A stretch of DNA of 64,000 nt from NCBI GenBank assembly GCA_018262095.1, contig JAGTRW010000004.1, forward strand, positions 1 through 64,000, written 5' to 3'. Numbering within the stretch: the stretch's first letter is position 1; each line of letters opens with the position of its first letter. This document shows, piece by piece, positions 32,101 through 39,968 of the stretch. Below the pieces are notes generated by a model, which was not told the DNA's origin, searched no databases, and saw only the letters and a list, made by a program, of their open reading frames with translations. This stretch comes from Pseudomonadota bacterium. GTDB taxonomy: Bacteria > Pseudomonadota > Gammaproteobacteria > Burkholderiales > Rhodocyclaceae. The translations under genes were made by a program, and so were the position numbers.

Positions 32101-32210
32101 TTGAATACTGGCCCGCCCTCTGCCGCCATCGGTGAGGAGGCATTGATGCACAGCAAAGCGAGTGCCGCAAAAAACCAGAAGCAACGTATCAGGCGCCGTA
32201 GTGTTTCCAT
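29187..32210 (-). CDS. Secreted metallophosphoesterase with LamG-like domain (copy 2)
   Basis: A 1007-residue exported protein, collinear with copy 3 at 52303-55323 and clearly related to copy 1. The signal peptide ends near SSPMAAE (residue 30). An Fn3-like domain (36-130) leads into the phosphoesterase domain with all expected metal ligands: SDSH (Asp145, His147), HTGD (Asp172), AGNHD (Asn208, His209), MHHP (His302, His303) and GGHWH (His330, His332). Repeated CARDB/Ig-like modules follow (about 400-600), then a LamG-like domain (LDGKRDYIEIPDTGKYKVID) and a C-terminal domain ending in DFDDYSGKASDPDAR. It is likely to be periplasmic or released. An acid- or alkaline-phosphatase role on inositol phosphates is my inference from the neighbouring iol genes. 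Confidence 0.87.
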   Translation of the reverse strand: METLRRLIRCFWFFAALALLCINASSPMAAEGGPVFNNGPYLLAPKADSMVVVWESSKSVPATIWYGKDKDKLDEKVTVSPDKAAPLFQGSPMNLYHVKLDKLAKSDKGSKYFYKVELEGGQSVSASFSTLGTNPGAVKIVTLSDSHVFSTRTKFDADVRSINPALIIHTGDLVEGTGAQTDQFTFWFKGKLDNDFIHNYPVVYSAGNHDQGGDYFNAYVYNIQDAEYGATVRGNSSLDFAGAHISLMNSSPWGLFQMNSESAGKAADPETVKTIQDSLAWLKKDLASDAAKNADFRILTMHHPISEAYTKRYIPALAEPGKVDLLLGGHWHAYARQVSENPLVGAGTVYLTQLDSRIHSKKGNYFLIDLDAPNGLMTVKNFGSENSTAKTELANTTVIAKDKQQLSWSNISISPTDILSNGEVTVTAVVKNEGKGIAAAVLPIDDNGQKKSIYKFNGAITILEPGKSATLKGSMPIAELGQHKLTLAGTSVDVNVAFRKATFDYSRLRTRLGDGPVSDIGSNKLFVKADVKNIGNEPGTANAELLIDGKVIESGKYSLQAGESKTVEFSHAFDLAGKFKVAIGNAAPQEVLIEGAIQGMPIVKDKSGNGSDGYIHGAPELGTDGDGKTTLVLDGKRDYIEIPDTGKYKVIDAVSGMVWANVPSKGTTRGGVTELVAPYTDGKNIVADHNPLMVKGIAVGWGTSYLFRIAIRETGKVTYGVCFDDDNGEFQWGDSSDPQAGIKKDTWVQYTSAFDFKSGGDSYQNGFRSAGVEKPVFGDAPVKNLEGSPMRIGLSSKNTLLPKRNRGTYSTILPAAISQVRFYTAKISAAENDAIRNNPTQANASAKDLKIWLDFEPGNLVTKGTHSTEWVQVSAAPTALEYKASLGGKAKIMATVEVSDDQKKIKKAMKYTLVSGEKSLALKSIGKGRYVRIVTDFESDLNKTESSIPVVSEYLLTAGNKKRWNTAADWQKGGFSQAVGHQSVDVYMSHARDFDDYSGKASDPDAR

Positions 32211-32960
32211 CGAGTTTCAACTCCTTTGCAAAGCAACAGTTGATTTAGATTCGGAAGATCGAGGCTAATCGGGAACAAGTGCAAGAAACCGCCGCACCTT
32301 CCAGCCAAAGACTTGCAGGTCCTTGCCCCGGAAGATCTCAAGAAACCCGCTCTGCAGCGCAATTCGGTACAAGGAAAATACCAAGGCATGTCGACGGTCA
32401 AGCTTTCAGTGGCTTGTGCTTGGCGGCTCGGTGTCGAGTGACTCGGTCAGCTTCCTCGAACGATGATCGGTGAGAGAGCGTGCCGCTCGTGTTCATTTAG
32501 GTAATAATATTCTAAAATTTGTTAAGTATAGAAATATATTACTGCTTCTTGCGTGCGATGGGGGAATGCGACGCTTTGAGCGGCTCAAAAAATATTCCGT
32601 AGGGGTACTTGCAGAGCATTTCGAGAGGTCTTTTCCGTCTTGTTGCTATAGTGCAACAAATATTCCGTTTGTTGTTGATTAATAGAAACAACATTTCATT
32701 TCCTGTTGACCCCGGCAAGCCAGTGGGTGTCTGCTGCTATTGGTTCCAATCGAGCAAGCCGTGCACCAGTCGGTACCGCAAGCACCGGTGTTCTGCCGCT
32801 TGTTGCCCTTCGGCAGATCGCGGCAGGGGTCTTTAGTGATGCGCCAATGGATAGAACAAGCTTGCGCAAATTTGTCGACAAGCGATTGGCCAATGCGTCT
32901 GAATCAATCAGATTGTCGGAGTCATCGTAGATTTTTTGCAGTTAACTAACGGGGGGTAAT
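32211..32960. other. Long A/T-rich divergent intergenic region
   Basis: About 750 bases between copy 2 of the phosphoesterase and the HD-domain gene. The middle (32500-32700) is much richer in A/T than its surroundings and holds two 11-base direct repeats AAATATTCCGT (32590-32600 and 32658-32668) and the inverted repeat TTGTTGC-N6-GCAACAA (32640-32659). A plus-strand frame at 32706-32930 ending TSLRKFVDKRLANASESIRL is protein-like but not recognised. The region probably holds promoters for both flanking genes. Confidence 0.45.
32640..32659. promoter_or_regulatory. Inverted repeat, possible operator
   Basis: TTGTTGC and GCAACAA are separated by TATAGT. It lies in the A/T-rich part of the gap between two divergent exported-protein genes and beside one of the AAATATTCCGT repeats. 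The protein that would bind it is unknown. Confidence 0.35.
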
Positions 32961-34127
32961 ATGAGCAATGAACTATCGCCAGAGAAGGACTACACGCGTC
33001 GCGATTTCTTGAAACTATCGACGGCTTCGGCTGCGGCCATGACCATTGCGGGTCTGGCTCCTGGATTGGCGCAGGCGAAGACGCCGGTTGCCGGAATCAA
33101 AACCATTACCTTGAGCGAATGCGTCCGCATGACTCCGGCGGCGATGGCGGAAAAATCGGCGATGGTCAAGAAGGGCTACGACTACCTGCTGAAAAGCTGC
33201 AACCTGATTTCCGATCCGACCTATCGCAGTGTTTCGCTCGAGTCTCTGAAAAATCCGACGCCGAAAATCATGGCCCTTTTCCCGTCCAACAGCGAAAAGG
33301 AGTCGGTCAAGAAAGAGCTGGTCGCTGCCGGATACCTCAAGCCTGAAACGACCTACGATCAATTCCTGCCGCCGTGTGCCGGGCCGCTCAAAAACGTCCA
33401 GCCCTTCAGCGCGACGCCGGGAAGCGGATGGAAAAGCCATCACGCCTATCCAGGTGGCCTGGTGACCCACGTTGCGGTGTTCCTCAAGAGCGCGCTGGGA
33501 CTCTATAACGCCTACGACGACGTATATGGCTACCAGATGAACCGCGATCTGATCGTCGCCGCGGCGATGATCCACGATGCGCAGAAACCCTGGGTCTTTC
33601 AGTGGATGGCCGACAGCAGCTGCCTGCCGGAAAGCCCGATCGCCGGCAGCGGTTCTCACCATGTCCTGAGCCTTGCCGAGGCGATGTACCGGGACTTGTC
33701 ACCGGAGCTGATCATGACCATTGCCTGTTGCCATATGCACCCGGGCTCGCCGGCGGGGGAAGCTGAAGTCGTCGGCTGGCTCAAGGCGGCGGGAATCATG
33801 TCCGGCAGGGATCCGATCCGCTTGGGTGTTCTGGCATCTGATGGGAAAACCCTGCCGTTGCCGCGCCGCCAGGAAGGCTTTATCTGCCATATCGGTGATC
33901 ACGACTACATCTTGACCGGTCCTGCCTGTCAATGGATGGTCGCCAAGCTCGGTGAAATTGCCCGTCGCGACTACGGCATGTCCGATGCCGACCTGCAGGG
34001 CAAGCCGTTCAACTCCTTCCGCAACTATCTGTTCTCGCAGGCCAGCGTCAAGCGCCTGCATCAGATCTGGGTCGAAAAGGGCGAGGGTGCCTTGACCGAG
34101 ACGGTCAAGGCAATCGTTACCGTTTAA
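32961..34127 (+). CDS. Tat-exported HD-domain protein
   Basis: A 388-residue protein with a twin-arginine signal, TRRDFLKLS (residues 12-20), a hydrophobic stretch and a likely cleavage site AQA-K (39/40). The mature part contains an HD-type pattern: SHHAYPGGLVTHVAVFLKSA (His160/161 and His170), MIHDAQKP (His205, Asp206), GSHH (His233, His234) and CCHMH (His258, His260). Most HD-domain metal-dependent phosphohydrolases are cytoplasmic, so Tat export is unusual and suggests folding and metal loading before export. The HD fold is also that of myo-inositol oxygenase, but nothing specific to that enzyme is seen. Its position between the secreted phosphoesterases and the iol genes suggests a role in handling inositol phosphates. 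The start has a GGGGGG run 8 bases upstream. Confidence 0.75.
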   Translation: MSNELSPEKDYTRRDFLKLSTASAAAMTIAGLAPGLAQAKTPVAGIKTITLSECVRMTPAAMAEKSAMVKKGYDYLLKSCNLISDPTYRSVSLESLKNPTPKIMALFPSNSEKESVKKELVAAGYLKPETTYDQFLPPCAGPLKNVQPFSATPGSGWKSHHAYPGGLVTHVAVFLKSALGLYNAYDDVYGYQMNRDLIVAAAMIHDAQKPWVFQWMADSSCLPESPIAGSGSHHVLSLAEAMYRDLSPELIMTIACCHMHPGSPAGEAEVVGWLKAAGIMSGRDPIRLGVLASDGKTLPLPRRQEGFICHIGDHDYILTGPACQWMVAKLGEIARRDYGMSDADLQGKPFNSFRNYLFSQASVKRLHQIWVEKGEGALTETVKAIVTV

Positions 34128-34143
34128 GCGCAAAGAAGCAGTC

Positions 34144-34178
34144 AAGCACGGGGACTACGTCGTTCCTCGTGCTTTTTT
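34144..34178 (+). terminator. Terminator after the HD-domain gene
   Basis: AAGCACG (34144-34150) pairs with CGTGCTT (34168-34174) and runs into a T tract. It lies 17 bases beyond the stop codon. Confidence 0.7.
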
Positions 34179-34218
34179 GTCGTCCCGATCGGGGTTTCAG
34201 GTGCGCAGCCTTCAGAGA

Positions 34219-34260
34219 CGACAAAGCGCAAACCCGTACCAACCGGTTTGCGCTTTGTCG
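34219..34260. terminator. Perfect 16-bp hairpin between convergent genes
   Basis: CGACAAAGCGCAAACC pairs exactly with GGTTTGCGCTTTGTCG around a ten-base loop. It lies between the convergent HD-domain gene and iolA. There is no T tract on either side, so it may be a 3'-end protecting or bidirectional structure rather than a plain terminator. Confidence 0.55.
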
Positions 34261-34308
34261 TCGCTTCCGGAAGTTGTTCTTTGCGGAAGTCGTCGCGCCG
34301 TTAAGCCA

Positions 34309-35826
34309 TCAATCGCGGGTCAGCGTGCCGTCCCAGGTCGATACCTTCTTGCTCGAGTCTTCCTCGGTGAACCAGACCGAGGTGACCGCCTTGGTTTCGG
34401 TGAAGAAGGCGACGCCGTCCTTGCCCATGGCGTGCAGGTCGCCAAAGAACGAATCCTTATGGCCGGTAAAGGGGAAGATCGAGAACGGTACCGGAATACC
34501 AACGTTGATACCGACCATGCCGCCGTGCGTGCGCTTGGAAAACTCACGCGCGTAATAACCGGAGCTCGTATAAATGCACGAACCGTTGGCGAAGCGGTTG
34601 GCATTCATGATCGCCAAGCCTTCTTCGAAATCCTTGACGCGCTTGATGCAGGTCACCGGCCCAAAGATTTCGTCGTTGCCGATACTGTGTTCGGGTTTGA
34701 CGTTGTCGAAGATCGTCGGCCCGACGAAATAACCGTTCTCACAGCCCGGGACCGACGGATTGCGCCCGTCGAGCACCAGCGTCGCGCCTTCGGCGACACC
34801 GCGTGCGATCGCCGCTTCGACCGACTCCTGCTGACCCTTCGAGGTCAAGGGGCCGAGCTGCGACTCCGGCAGGTAGGCGGCGCCGAGCTTGAGTTCGAGT
34901 GCCTTTGTCTTGAGCAGTTCGATGAACTTGTCGGCGATCGACTCCTGCACGCAGACTACTGGCAAGGCCATGCAGCGCTGTCCGGCGCAACCGTAGGTCG
35001 AGTTGATGATGCCGGCGACCGAGCGCTCGAGCACCGCGTCCTCCATCACCAGCGCGTGGTTCTTGGCTTCGCACAAGGCCTGGACACGCTTGCCGGCCGA
35101 CGCCGCGGTCTGGTAGATGTGCAGGCCGACCGACGTCGAGCCGACGAAGGTGACGCCCTTGACCCGCGGGTTGGTGAGTAGCGAATCGGCTTCGACACGC
35201 GAACACGTCACGAAGTTGACGACGCCCTTGGGCAGACCGGCTTCGATCAGCAGTTCGAGCATGCGCATCGACGTTTGCGGGACCATCGATGCGGCCTTGA
35301 GCACGAAGGTGTTGCCGGTGGTGATGCAGAACGGCAGCATCCAGCCCATCGGGATCATCGCCGGGAAATTGTATGGCGCGATGCCGACGAAGACGCCGAG
35401 CGGCTCGCGGAACGACACGGTGTCGTAGCCGGCGGCGACGTTCATGCAGGTGTCGCCCTGCATCAGGTAGTGCGACGAACAGGCGCATTCGACGACTTCG
35501 ATCGCTTTAAGCACGTCACCCTTGGCTTCGGCGAGCACCTTGCCCATTTCGGTGGCGAGCAGCGCGGTCAGTTCGTCGAGGTTCTTGTCGAGCAGTGCCT
35601 TGAAGCGGAACATCAACTGGATGCGCTGCGGGATCGGCGTGTTCGACCAGGCAGGGAAGGCCGCCGCCGCCGCCGCAACCGCCGAATCGACTTCGCTTTG
35701 CGTGCAGCACGGGGTTTCGGCGATCTGCACGCCGAGGCTCGGGTTCATCACCGGCATATATTTCTGGGTGCTCGATTCGAGCCATTGATTGTTGACACAG
35801 AATTTCAGACGCTTGATATGGGCCAT
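34309..35826 (-). CDS. iolA: Methylmalonate-semialdehyde / malonate-semialdehyde dehydrogenase
   Basis: A 505-residue CoA-acylating aldehyde dehydrogenase that converts malonate semialdehyde to acetyl-CoA and CO2, the last step of myo-inositol breakdown. The catalytic Cys is in YGCAGQRCMA, and the NAD-binding part reads TFVGSTSVGLHIYQTAASAG. ALCEAKNHALVMEDA replaces the usual catalytic-Glu segment, as in MmsA-type enzymes that need no hydrolytic Glu. It is the last gene of iolDEBA on the minus strand, about 100 bases after iolB. MmsA also serves valine degradation, but the setting favours inositol. Confidence 0.93.
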   Translation of the reverse strand: MAHIKRLKFCVNNQWLESSTQKYMPVMNPSLGVQIAETPCCTQSEVDSAVAAAAAAFPAWSNTPIPQRIQLMFRFKALLDKNLDELTALLATEMGKVLAEAKGDVLKAIEVVECACSSHYLMQGDTCMNVAAGYDTVSFREPLGVFVGIAPYNFPAMIPMGWMLPFCITTGNTFVLKAASMVPQTSMRMLELLIEAGLPKGVVNFVTCSRVEADSLLTNPRVKGVTFVGSTSVGLHIYQTAASAGKRVQALCEAKNHALVMEDAVLERSVAGIINSTYGCAGQRCMALPVVCVQESIADKFIELLKTKALELKLGAAYLPESQLGPLTSKGQQESVEAAIARGVAEGATLVLDGRNPSVPGCENGYFVGPTIFDNVKPEHSIGNDEIFGPVTCIKRVKDFEEGLAIMNANRFANGSCIYTSSGYYAREFSKRTHGGMVGINVGIPVPFSIFPFTGHKDSFFGDLHAMGKDGVAFFTETKAVTSVWFTEEDSSKKVSTWDGTLTRD

Positions 35827-35924
35827 TTTTATTTCCTTTAAAAGTTCAATCGAATCATCGATCGTGTTGCAGGCGGGAAGCGGCCGTGCTCTCCGCCAAC
35901 GAAATCACTCCTTGCTGCCAAAGC

Positions 35925-36716
35925 TCATTTGAGCATCCACTCGTGCGCCGGATCGTTCCTGAATACCCAGTCACGACGTTCGCCGGCCATGACGTTGAAG
36001 TAGTACGAGGTGTAGGCGTGAGGTACTGTGACCGGGTGATAGCCCTTGGGCACCAGAACGACGTCGTGGTCTTCGGCGGCAACCGCTTCGTCGAGGCTGC
36101 GGTCGTCGGTGTAGACGCGTTGCAGAATGTAGCCCTGCGCGGGCTTGATGCGATGGTAATAGGTCTCTTCGAGCGAGCTTTCGTTCGGTAGGTCGTCGGT
36201 GTCATGCTTGTGCGGGGGGTAGCTCGATGAATGGCCCGACGGCGTGATCACCTCGACCACCAGCAAGCTGTCCGCCGGCTGGTCGGCGGGAAGGATGTCG
36301 GTGACGAAACGCTGGTTCGTTCCTTCGCCGCGTACCGAGCGACGAATCGTCGATGCCGGAATGACCCGCGCCGGATAGTTGCCAAAACCGGGCGCGTGAG
36401 CGATGGCGATCTCACAGGCGGTGAGTGCCGTGGCGCTGAGCTTGCAGTTGTTGGGAACGTAAGCGGCGTCTGGCGCCTTGTCGTCAAATACCGATTGACG
36501 CGTACCCAATTCGCCGCAGTCGATCGTTCCTGCCTGGACCCGGGCCTTGCCTGAAATGACCACCAGGCAGGCTTCACGCGCCGGATCCTCGAACCAGATC
36601 GATTCACCCGGCTGCAAGCGGTAGGCGGCGAAGCCGACGTATTTCCAGCCTGCCGATTCGGGGCTTACCGACGCGATTTCCTTGCCCGGTCGAGCTTTTA
36701 TCAATAGCTTGTTCAT
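35925..36716 (-). CDS. iolB: 5-deoxy-glucuronate isomerase
   Basis: A 263-residue bicupin enzyme converting 5-deoxy-glucuronate to 2-deoxy-5-keto-gluconate. The metal-binding region SSYPPHKHDTDDLPNESSLE and the following EETYYHRI hold the His and Glu ligands; VPKGYHPVTVPHAYTSYYFN is the second typical block. The length and the C-terminal RRDWVFRNDPAHEW fit IolB. Its start is nine bases after the iolE stop, within the iolDEBA operon. Confidence 0.95.
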   Translation of the reverse strand: MNKLLIKARPGKEIASVSPESAGWKYVGFAAYRLQPGESIWFEDPAREACLVVISGKARVQAGTIDCGELGTRQSVFDDKAPDAAYVPNNCKLSATALTACEIAIAHAPGFGNYPARVIPASTIRRSVRGEGTNQRFVTDILPADQPADSLLVVEVITPSGHSSSYPPHKHDTDDLPNESSLEETYYHRIKPAQGYILQRVYTDDRSLDEAVAAEDHDVVLVPKGYHPVTVPHAYTSYYFNVMAGERRDWVFRNDPAHEWMLK

Positions 36717-36725
36717 GCGCGTTCC

Positions 36726-37631
36726 TCAGGCCAGACCGTTGATCTTTTTGACCAGGCCGGACAGACAGTCGTAGCCTTTCTTTGCATATTCGTAACTGGG
36801 GGCGACGGCCGGGTCCTGTTCGGCCTCGACGACCAGCCAGCCTTTGTAATTGTGCTGGGCAAGCAAGCCAAGAATCGGCTCAAAATCGATCATGCCGTCG
36901 CCCGGCACCGTGAATACGCCGTCGAGAACCGAATTGAGGAAGCTCTGATCGTTGTTGCGTGCCTTCTGCATGACGCTTTCGCGAACGTCCTTGCAGTGCA
37001 CATGCACGACGCGACCGATGTGCTTCTTGAGTTCGGCCAGCGCATTGCCGCCGGCGAAGGTGATGTGGCCGGTATCGAACAGCAGGCCGACGTTGCTGGT
37101 CGTCAGCGTCATCAAGGTAGCGAGGTCCTGCGGACTCTCGCAGTAAGCGCCCATGTGATGGTGGTAGGCCAGAACGATCCCTTGCGACTTCAGATAGGCA
37201 CCGAATCCTTCTAGCTTTTTGGCATAGGCTTCCCACTGCCCGAGGCTGGAAAATTTCGGTCGGCGCGACAGCGGGGTCTGTTGCTGGCCTTGCACCGAGC
37301 CGGCGACTTCGCCATAGACCATCACGCTGCAGCCGTTGTAAACCAACTTTTTGAGGTGCGCCTGAACGGCTTCGATTTCGTCTTCGAGCGTGCCTTGGGC
37401 AAGGTTGCCGGAGTACCAGCCGGAAACGACCACAGCGCCGTATTCGCCGACCTTGGCCTTGAGTTCCTGCGGATCCTTTGGAAACTTGTTGCCCAGTTCG
37501 AAACCGACGTAGCCGATCTGCGTGCCTTCGGCCAGGCAGGTTTCCAGCGGGATGTTACCGCCCAGCTGGGGCAGGTCGTCGTTGGTCCATGAGATCGGAT
37601 TGATGCCGATGCGAACTTTGAGTTTTCCCAT
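36726..37631 (-). CDS. iolE: Inosose dehydratase
   Basis: A TIM-barrel enzyme of about 301 residues that removes water from 2-keto-myo-inositol (scyllo-inosose) to give the diketone substrate of IolD. Family marks are RIGINPISWTNDDLPQLGG at the N-terminus, AYHHHMGAYCESPQD, LLFDTGHITFAGGN and GWLVVEAEQDPAVAPSYEYA. The metal ligands of the xylose-isomerase-like fold (Glu, Asp, His, Glu) are represented. The frame is open to 37670, but MGKLKVRIGINP at 37631 is the more likely start. Between it and iolD lies a 16-bp inverted repeat. Confidence 0.93.
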   Translation of the reverse strand: MGKLKVRIGINPISWTNDDLPQLGGNIPLETCLAEGTQIGYVGFELGNKFPKDPQELKAKVGEYGAVVVSGWYSGNLAQGTLEDEIEAVQAHLKKLVYNGCSVMVYGEVAGSVQGQQQTPLSRRPKFSSLGQWEAYAKKLEGFGAYLKSQGIVLAYHHHMGAYCESPQDLATLMTLTTSNVGLLFDTGHITFAGGNALAELKKHIGRVVHVHCKDVRESVMQKARNNDQSFLNSVLDGVFTVPGDGMIDFEPILGLLAQHNYKGWLVVEAEQDPAVAPSYEYAKKGYDCLSGLVKKINGLA

Positions 37632-37671
37632 TTTTCGTCTCTTTTTCGGTTTGGTTGGATTCGTATTCATT

Positions 37672-37766
37672 AACCACGGCGGGCACGGCGATAAAACCGC
37701 TTTGCACTGATCGCTTGAAAATCAGCTTCCTGCCTTTCGCCGTGCCCGCCGTGTTCGCCGTGGTTA
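37672..37766. repeat. Long inverted repeat between iolD and iolE
   Basis: CACGGCGGGCACGGCG (37675-37690) and its exact complement (37738-37753) are separated by 47 bases; an overlapping pair AACCACGGCG and CGCCGTGGTT (37672-37681 and 37757-37766) can form an alternative stem. This resembles the dispersed repeats read as NHGGHGDK. It could fold in the iolD-iolE transcript and affect differential expression or stability. Confidence 0.6.
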
Positions 37767-37774
37767 TCTGCTTC

Positions 37775-39628
37775 CTAGATCCGCTGCTTTTTCTTGGCCT
37801 CATCGAGCTCCTTGCGCGCGGCGACCGCCGCCGGGCGTTCCGAGACTTCGGGGATGCCCACTTCCCACCAGCAACCACCTTCAGGCGTGCTTTGCGGGCC
37901 GTCGATGACGATGCTGATCAGGTAGGACTTGTCGGAAGCGCGCGCGCGCTTCATCGCCTCGCCCAGTTCGGCGACGCTCGTGACGTTCTCGGCGTCGGCG
38001 CCGAGCGAGCGGGCGTTGGCGGCGAAATCGATGTGCGGCGCGCCGTGCGGGCCTTGCCGGCAGTCTTCGATCATGTTGTTGAACGGCGCGCCGCCGCAGG
38101 CCTTCTGCAGGCGCGTGATGCAGGCGTAGCCGAAATTGTCGGTGAGCACGACGATGATCTTCTGGCCGAGCATCACCGAGGTCGCCAGCTCGTTGTTGAG
38201 CATCAGGTAGCTGCCGTCACCGACAATGACGATGACCTCGTTGTCCGGGCGCGCCATTTTGACGCCGAGGCCACCGGCTACTTCGTAGCCCATGCACGAA
38301 TAGCCGTATTCCATGTGATAGCCGCCAGGGAACGACGCACGCCAGAGCTTGTGCAGTTCTGCCGGCAGCGTGCCGGCGGCGCAGACGGCGATGTCCTTGG
38401 CAGCCGAATCCCTGCTCGATGCCTGAACCGCGCCGATCACTTCGGCGTAGGTCGGCAGCGCGGCACGCGAACTCTTCACGATCTCGGTGATCGCCCGGCG
38501 CCAGTCGGCGTTGACCGCCAGGCTCTTTTGCTGCCAGTCGCCGGACGACTTCCAGCCACCCAGTTCGGTGCTCAGCGCAGCGAGAGCCAGCGCGGCGTCG
38601 GCCTGCACGCTCTGCCCGTGCCATTTGATGGCGTCGAAGGTGTTGACGTTGATCGAGACCAGCTTGGCTTGCGCGTAGAGCGAATGCGAGCCGGTGGTGA
38701 AATCCTGCAGGCGGCTGCCGACGGCGATGACCACGTCGGCTTGCGCAGCCAATTCGTTGGCCGCCGGCGACCCGGTGACGCCGATGGCGCCGGCGTTGAG
38801 CGGATGATCCCAGGGCAGGGCGCTCTTGCCAGCGTGCGTCTCGCCGAGCGGAATGGCGTGCGTTTCGGCGAAGGCCTGGAGCGCCTGGCAACCGCCCTGG
38901 CTGTACAGCACGCCGCCGCCAGCGACGATCAGCGGACGCTTGGCGGTCTTGAGCAGATCGGCGATAGCCTTGATCTCAAAGGGCTCGGGGGCCGGCTTGC
39001 GAATACGGATGACGCGCTGCGCGAAGAACTCCTCGGGCCAGTCGGCGGCCATGGCCTGCACGTCCTGCGGCAAGGCCAGCGTGACCGGGCCGCACAGCGC
39101 CGGATCGGTGAGGTAGGCGATGGCGCGCGGCAGCGCGACGAGCAACTGGTGCGGGGTGACGATGCGGTCAAAATAGCGCGAAACCGGGCGCAGGCAATCG
39201 GCCGCCGAAACGCCGCCGTCGTGGAAATCCTCGACCTGCTGCAGCACCGGGTCGGGATCGCGCGAAATGAAGATGTCGCCGGGCAGCAGCAGCATCGGCA
39301 GGCGGTTGACGTGCGCCGTCGCGGCAGCGGTGACCAGATTGTTGCAGCCCGGGCCGATCGACGTGGTGACCGCCATCATGCGCCGGCGGAAATGCGCCTT
39401 GGCGTAGGCTGTCGCGGCCAGCGCCATGCCCTGCTCGTTATGCCCACGGTAGGTCGGGATCTGATCGCGGCCCGCGTACAGCGCCTCGCCCAGGCCGGCG
39501 ACGTTGCCGTGCCCGAAGATTGCCCATACGCCACCGAACAATGCTTCCGTTCCATTCTCGGTCGCTACCCGTTGTGCCACCAGATAGCGCACCAGAGCCT
39601 GCGCCATCGTCAAACGAACCGTTGTCAT
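37775..39628 (-). CDS. iolD: 3D-(3,5/4)-trihydroxycyclohexane-1,2-dione hydrolase
   Basis: A thiamine-diphosphate enzyme of about 617 residues that opens the inositol-derived ring to 5-deoxy-glucuronate. The ThDP site reads VIVGDGSYLMLNNELATSV, with GDG and the Asn about 27 positions later; the N-terminal activating Glu lies near RGHNEQGMALAATAYA. The ATG at 39628 (MTTVRLTMAQ) was chosen because GGAGG lies eight bases upstream; the frame is open for five more codons. It is the first gene of iolDEBA and is divergent from the chemoreceptor gene. Confidence 0.94.
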   Translation of the reverse strand: MTTVRLTMAQALVRYLVAQRVATENGTEALFGGVWAIFGHGNVAGLGEALYAGRDQIPTYRGHNEQGMALAATAYAKAHFRRRMMAVTTSIGPGCNNLVTAAATAHVNRLPMLLLPGDIFISRDPDPVLQQVEDFHDGGVSAADCLRPVSRYFDRIVTPHQLLVALPRAIAYLTDPALCGPVTLALPQDVQAMAADWPEEFFAQRVIRIRKPAPEPFEIKAIADLLKTAKRPLIVAGGGVLYSQGGCQALQAFAETHAIPLGETHAGKSALPWDHPLNAGAIGVTGSPAANELAAQADVVIAVGSRLQDFTTGSHSLYAQAKLVSINVNTFDAIKWHGQSVQADAALALAALSTELGGWKSSGDWQQKSLAVNADWRRAITEIVKSSRAALPTYAEVIGAVQASSRDSAAKDIAVCAAGTLPAELHKLWRASFPGGYHMEYGYSCMGYEVAGGLGVKMARPDNEVIVIVGDGSYLMLNNELATSVMLGQKIIVVLTDNFGYACITRLQKACGGAPFNNMIEDCRQGPHGAPHIDFAANARSLGADAENVTSVAELGEAMKRARASDKSYLISIVIDGPQSTPEGGCWWEVGIPEVSERPAAVAARKELDEAKKKQRI

Positions 39629-39852
39629 CCGCAAAACCTCCACTGTTTTCTGCTTCGCCCGAACGCGGCGTCCTTCCGATGAGAATTGCCGTGGCCTGTT
39701 TCTTCCTCCCGCCTTGCGCGTCCGGAATTCATGTCATTGGCCTGCGCTTGACTGCGGCGGGAAAAATACCCGGTGTGAATCAAGTTAACTAGCCAGAAAG
39801 ATAGCGTGCCTGAGAGAGAAATGCAAATAAAATTTCGCTTTTATGTTCATAT

Positions 39853-39869
39853 GAAAAGAAAATTCTATT
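39853..39869 (-). promoter_or_regulatory. Proposed iol operator, copy 1
   Basis: The minus strand reads AATAGAATTTTCTTTTC, agreeing at 14 of 17 positions with the copy before iolG (41844-41860). It lies upstream of iolD and points toward it. Confidence 0.5.
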
Positions 39870-39951
39870 GCAAGGCTTGGTGTGAATGACGGGTCGAGGC
39901 GAAACGGCAAAGATGTACCTGTATGAGAACAGAGTTCTAAAATAAGTAGTG

Positions 39952-39968
39952 CATAGAATTATGTTTCT
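39952..39968 (+). promoter_or_regulatory. Proposed iol operator, copy 2 (weak)
   Basis: CATAGAATTATGTTTCT resembles the shared AATAGAAC-N4-TTTTC motif, with several mismatches. It lies upstream of the chemoreceptor gene. Confidence 0.35.

Noticed and set aside
32961-34127. Calling the HD-domain protein a myo-inositol oxygenase
   Set aside because: Only the general HD pattern is shared; the protein is exported and the order and spacing of the His residues look more like phosphohydrolases.
37655-39682. 675-codon plus-strand frame
   Set aside because: Antisense to iolD and rich in Arg/Asp/Gly; iolD has its ThDP motif and ribosome binding site.
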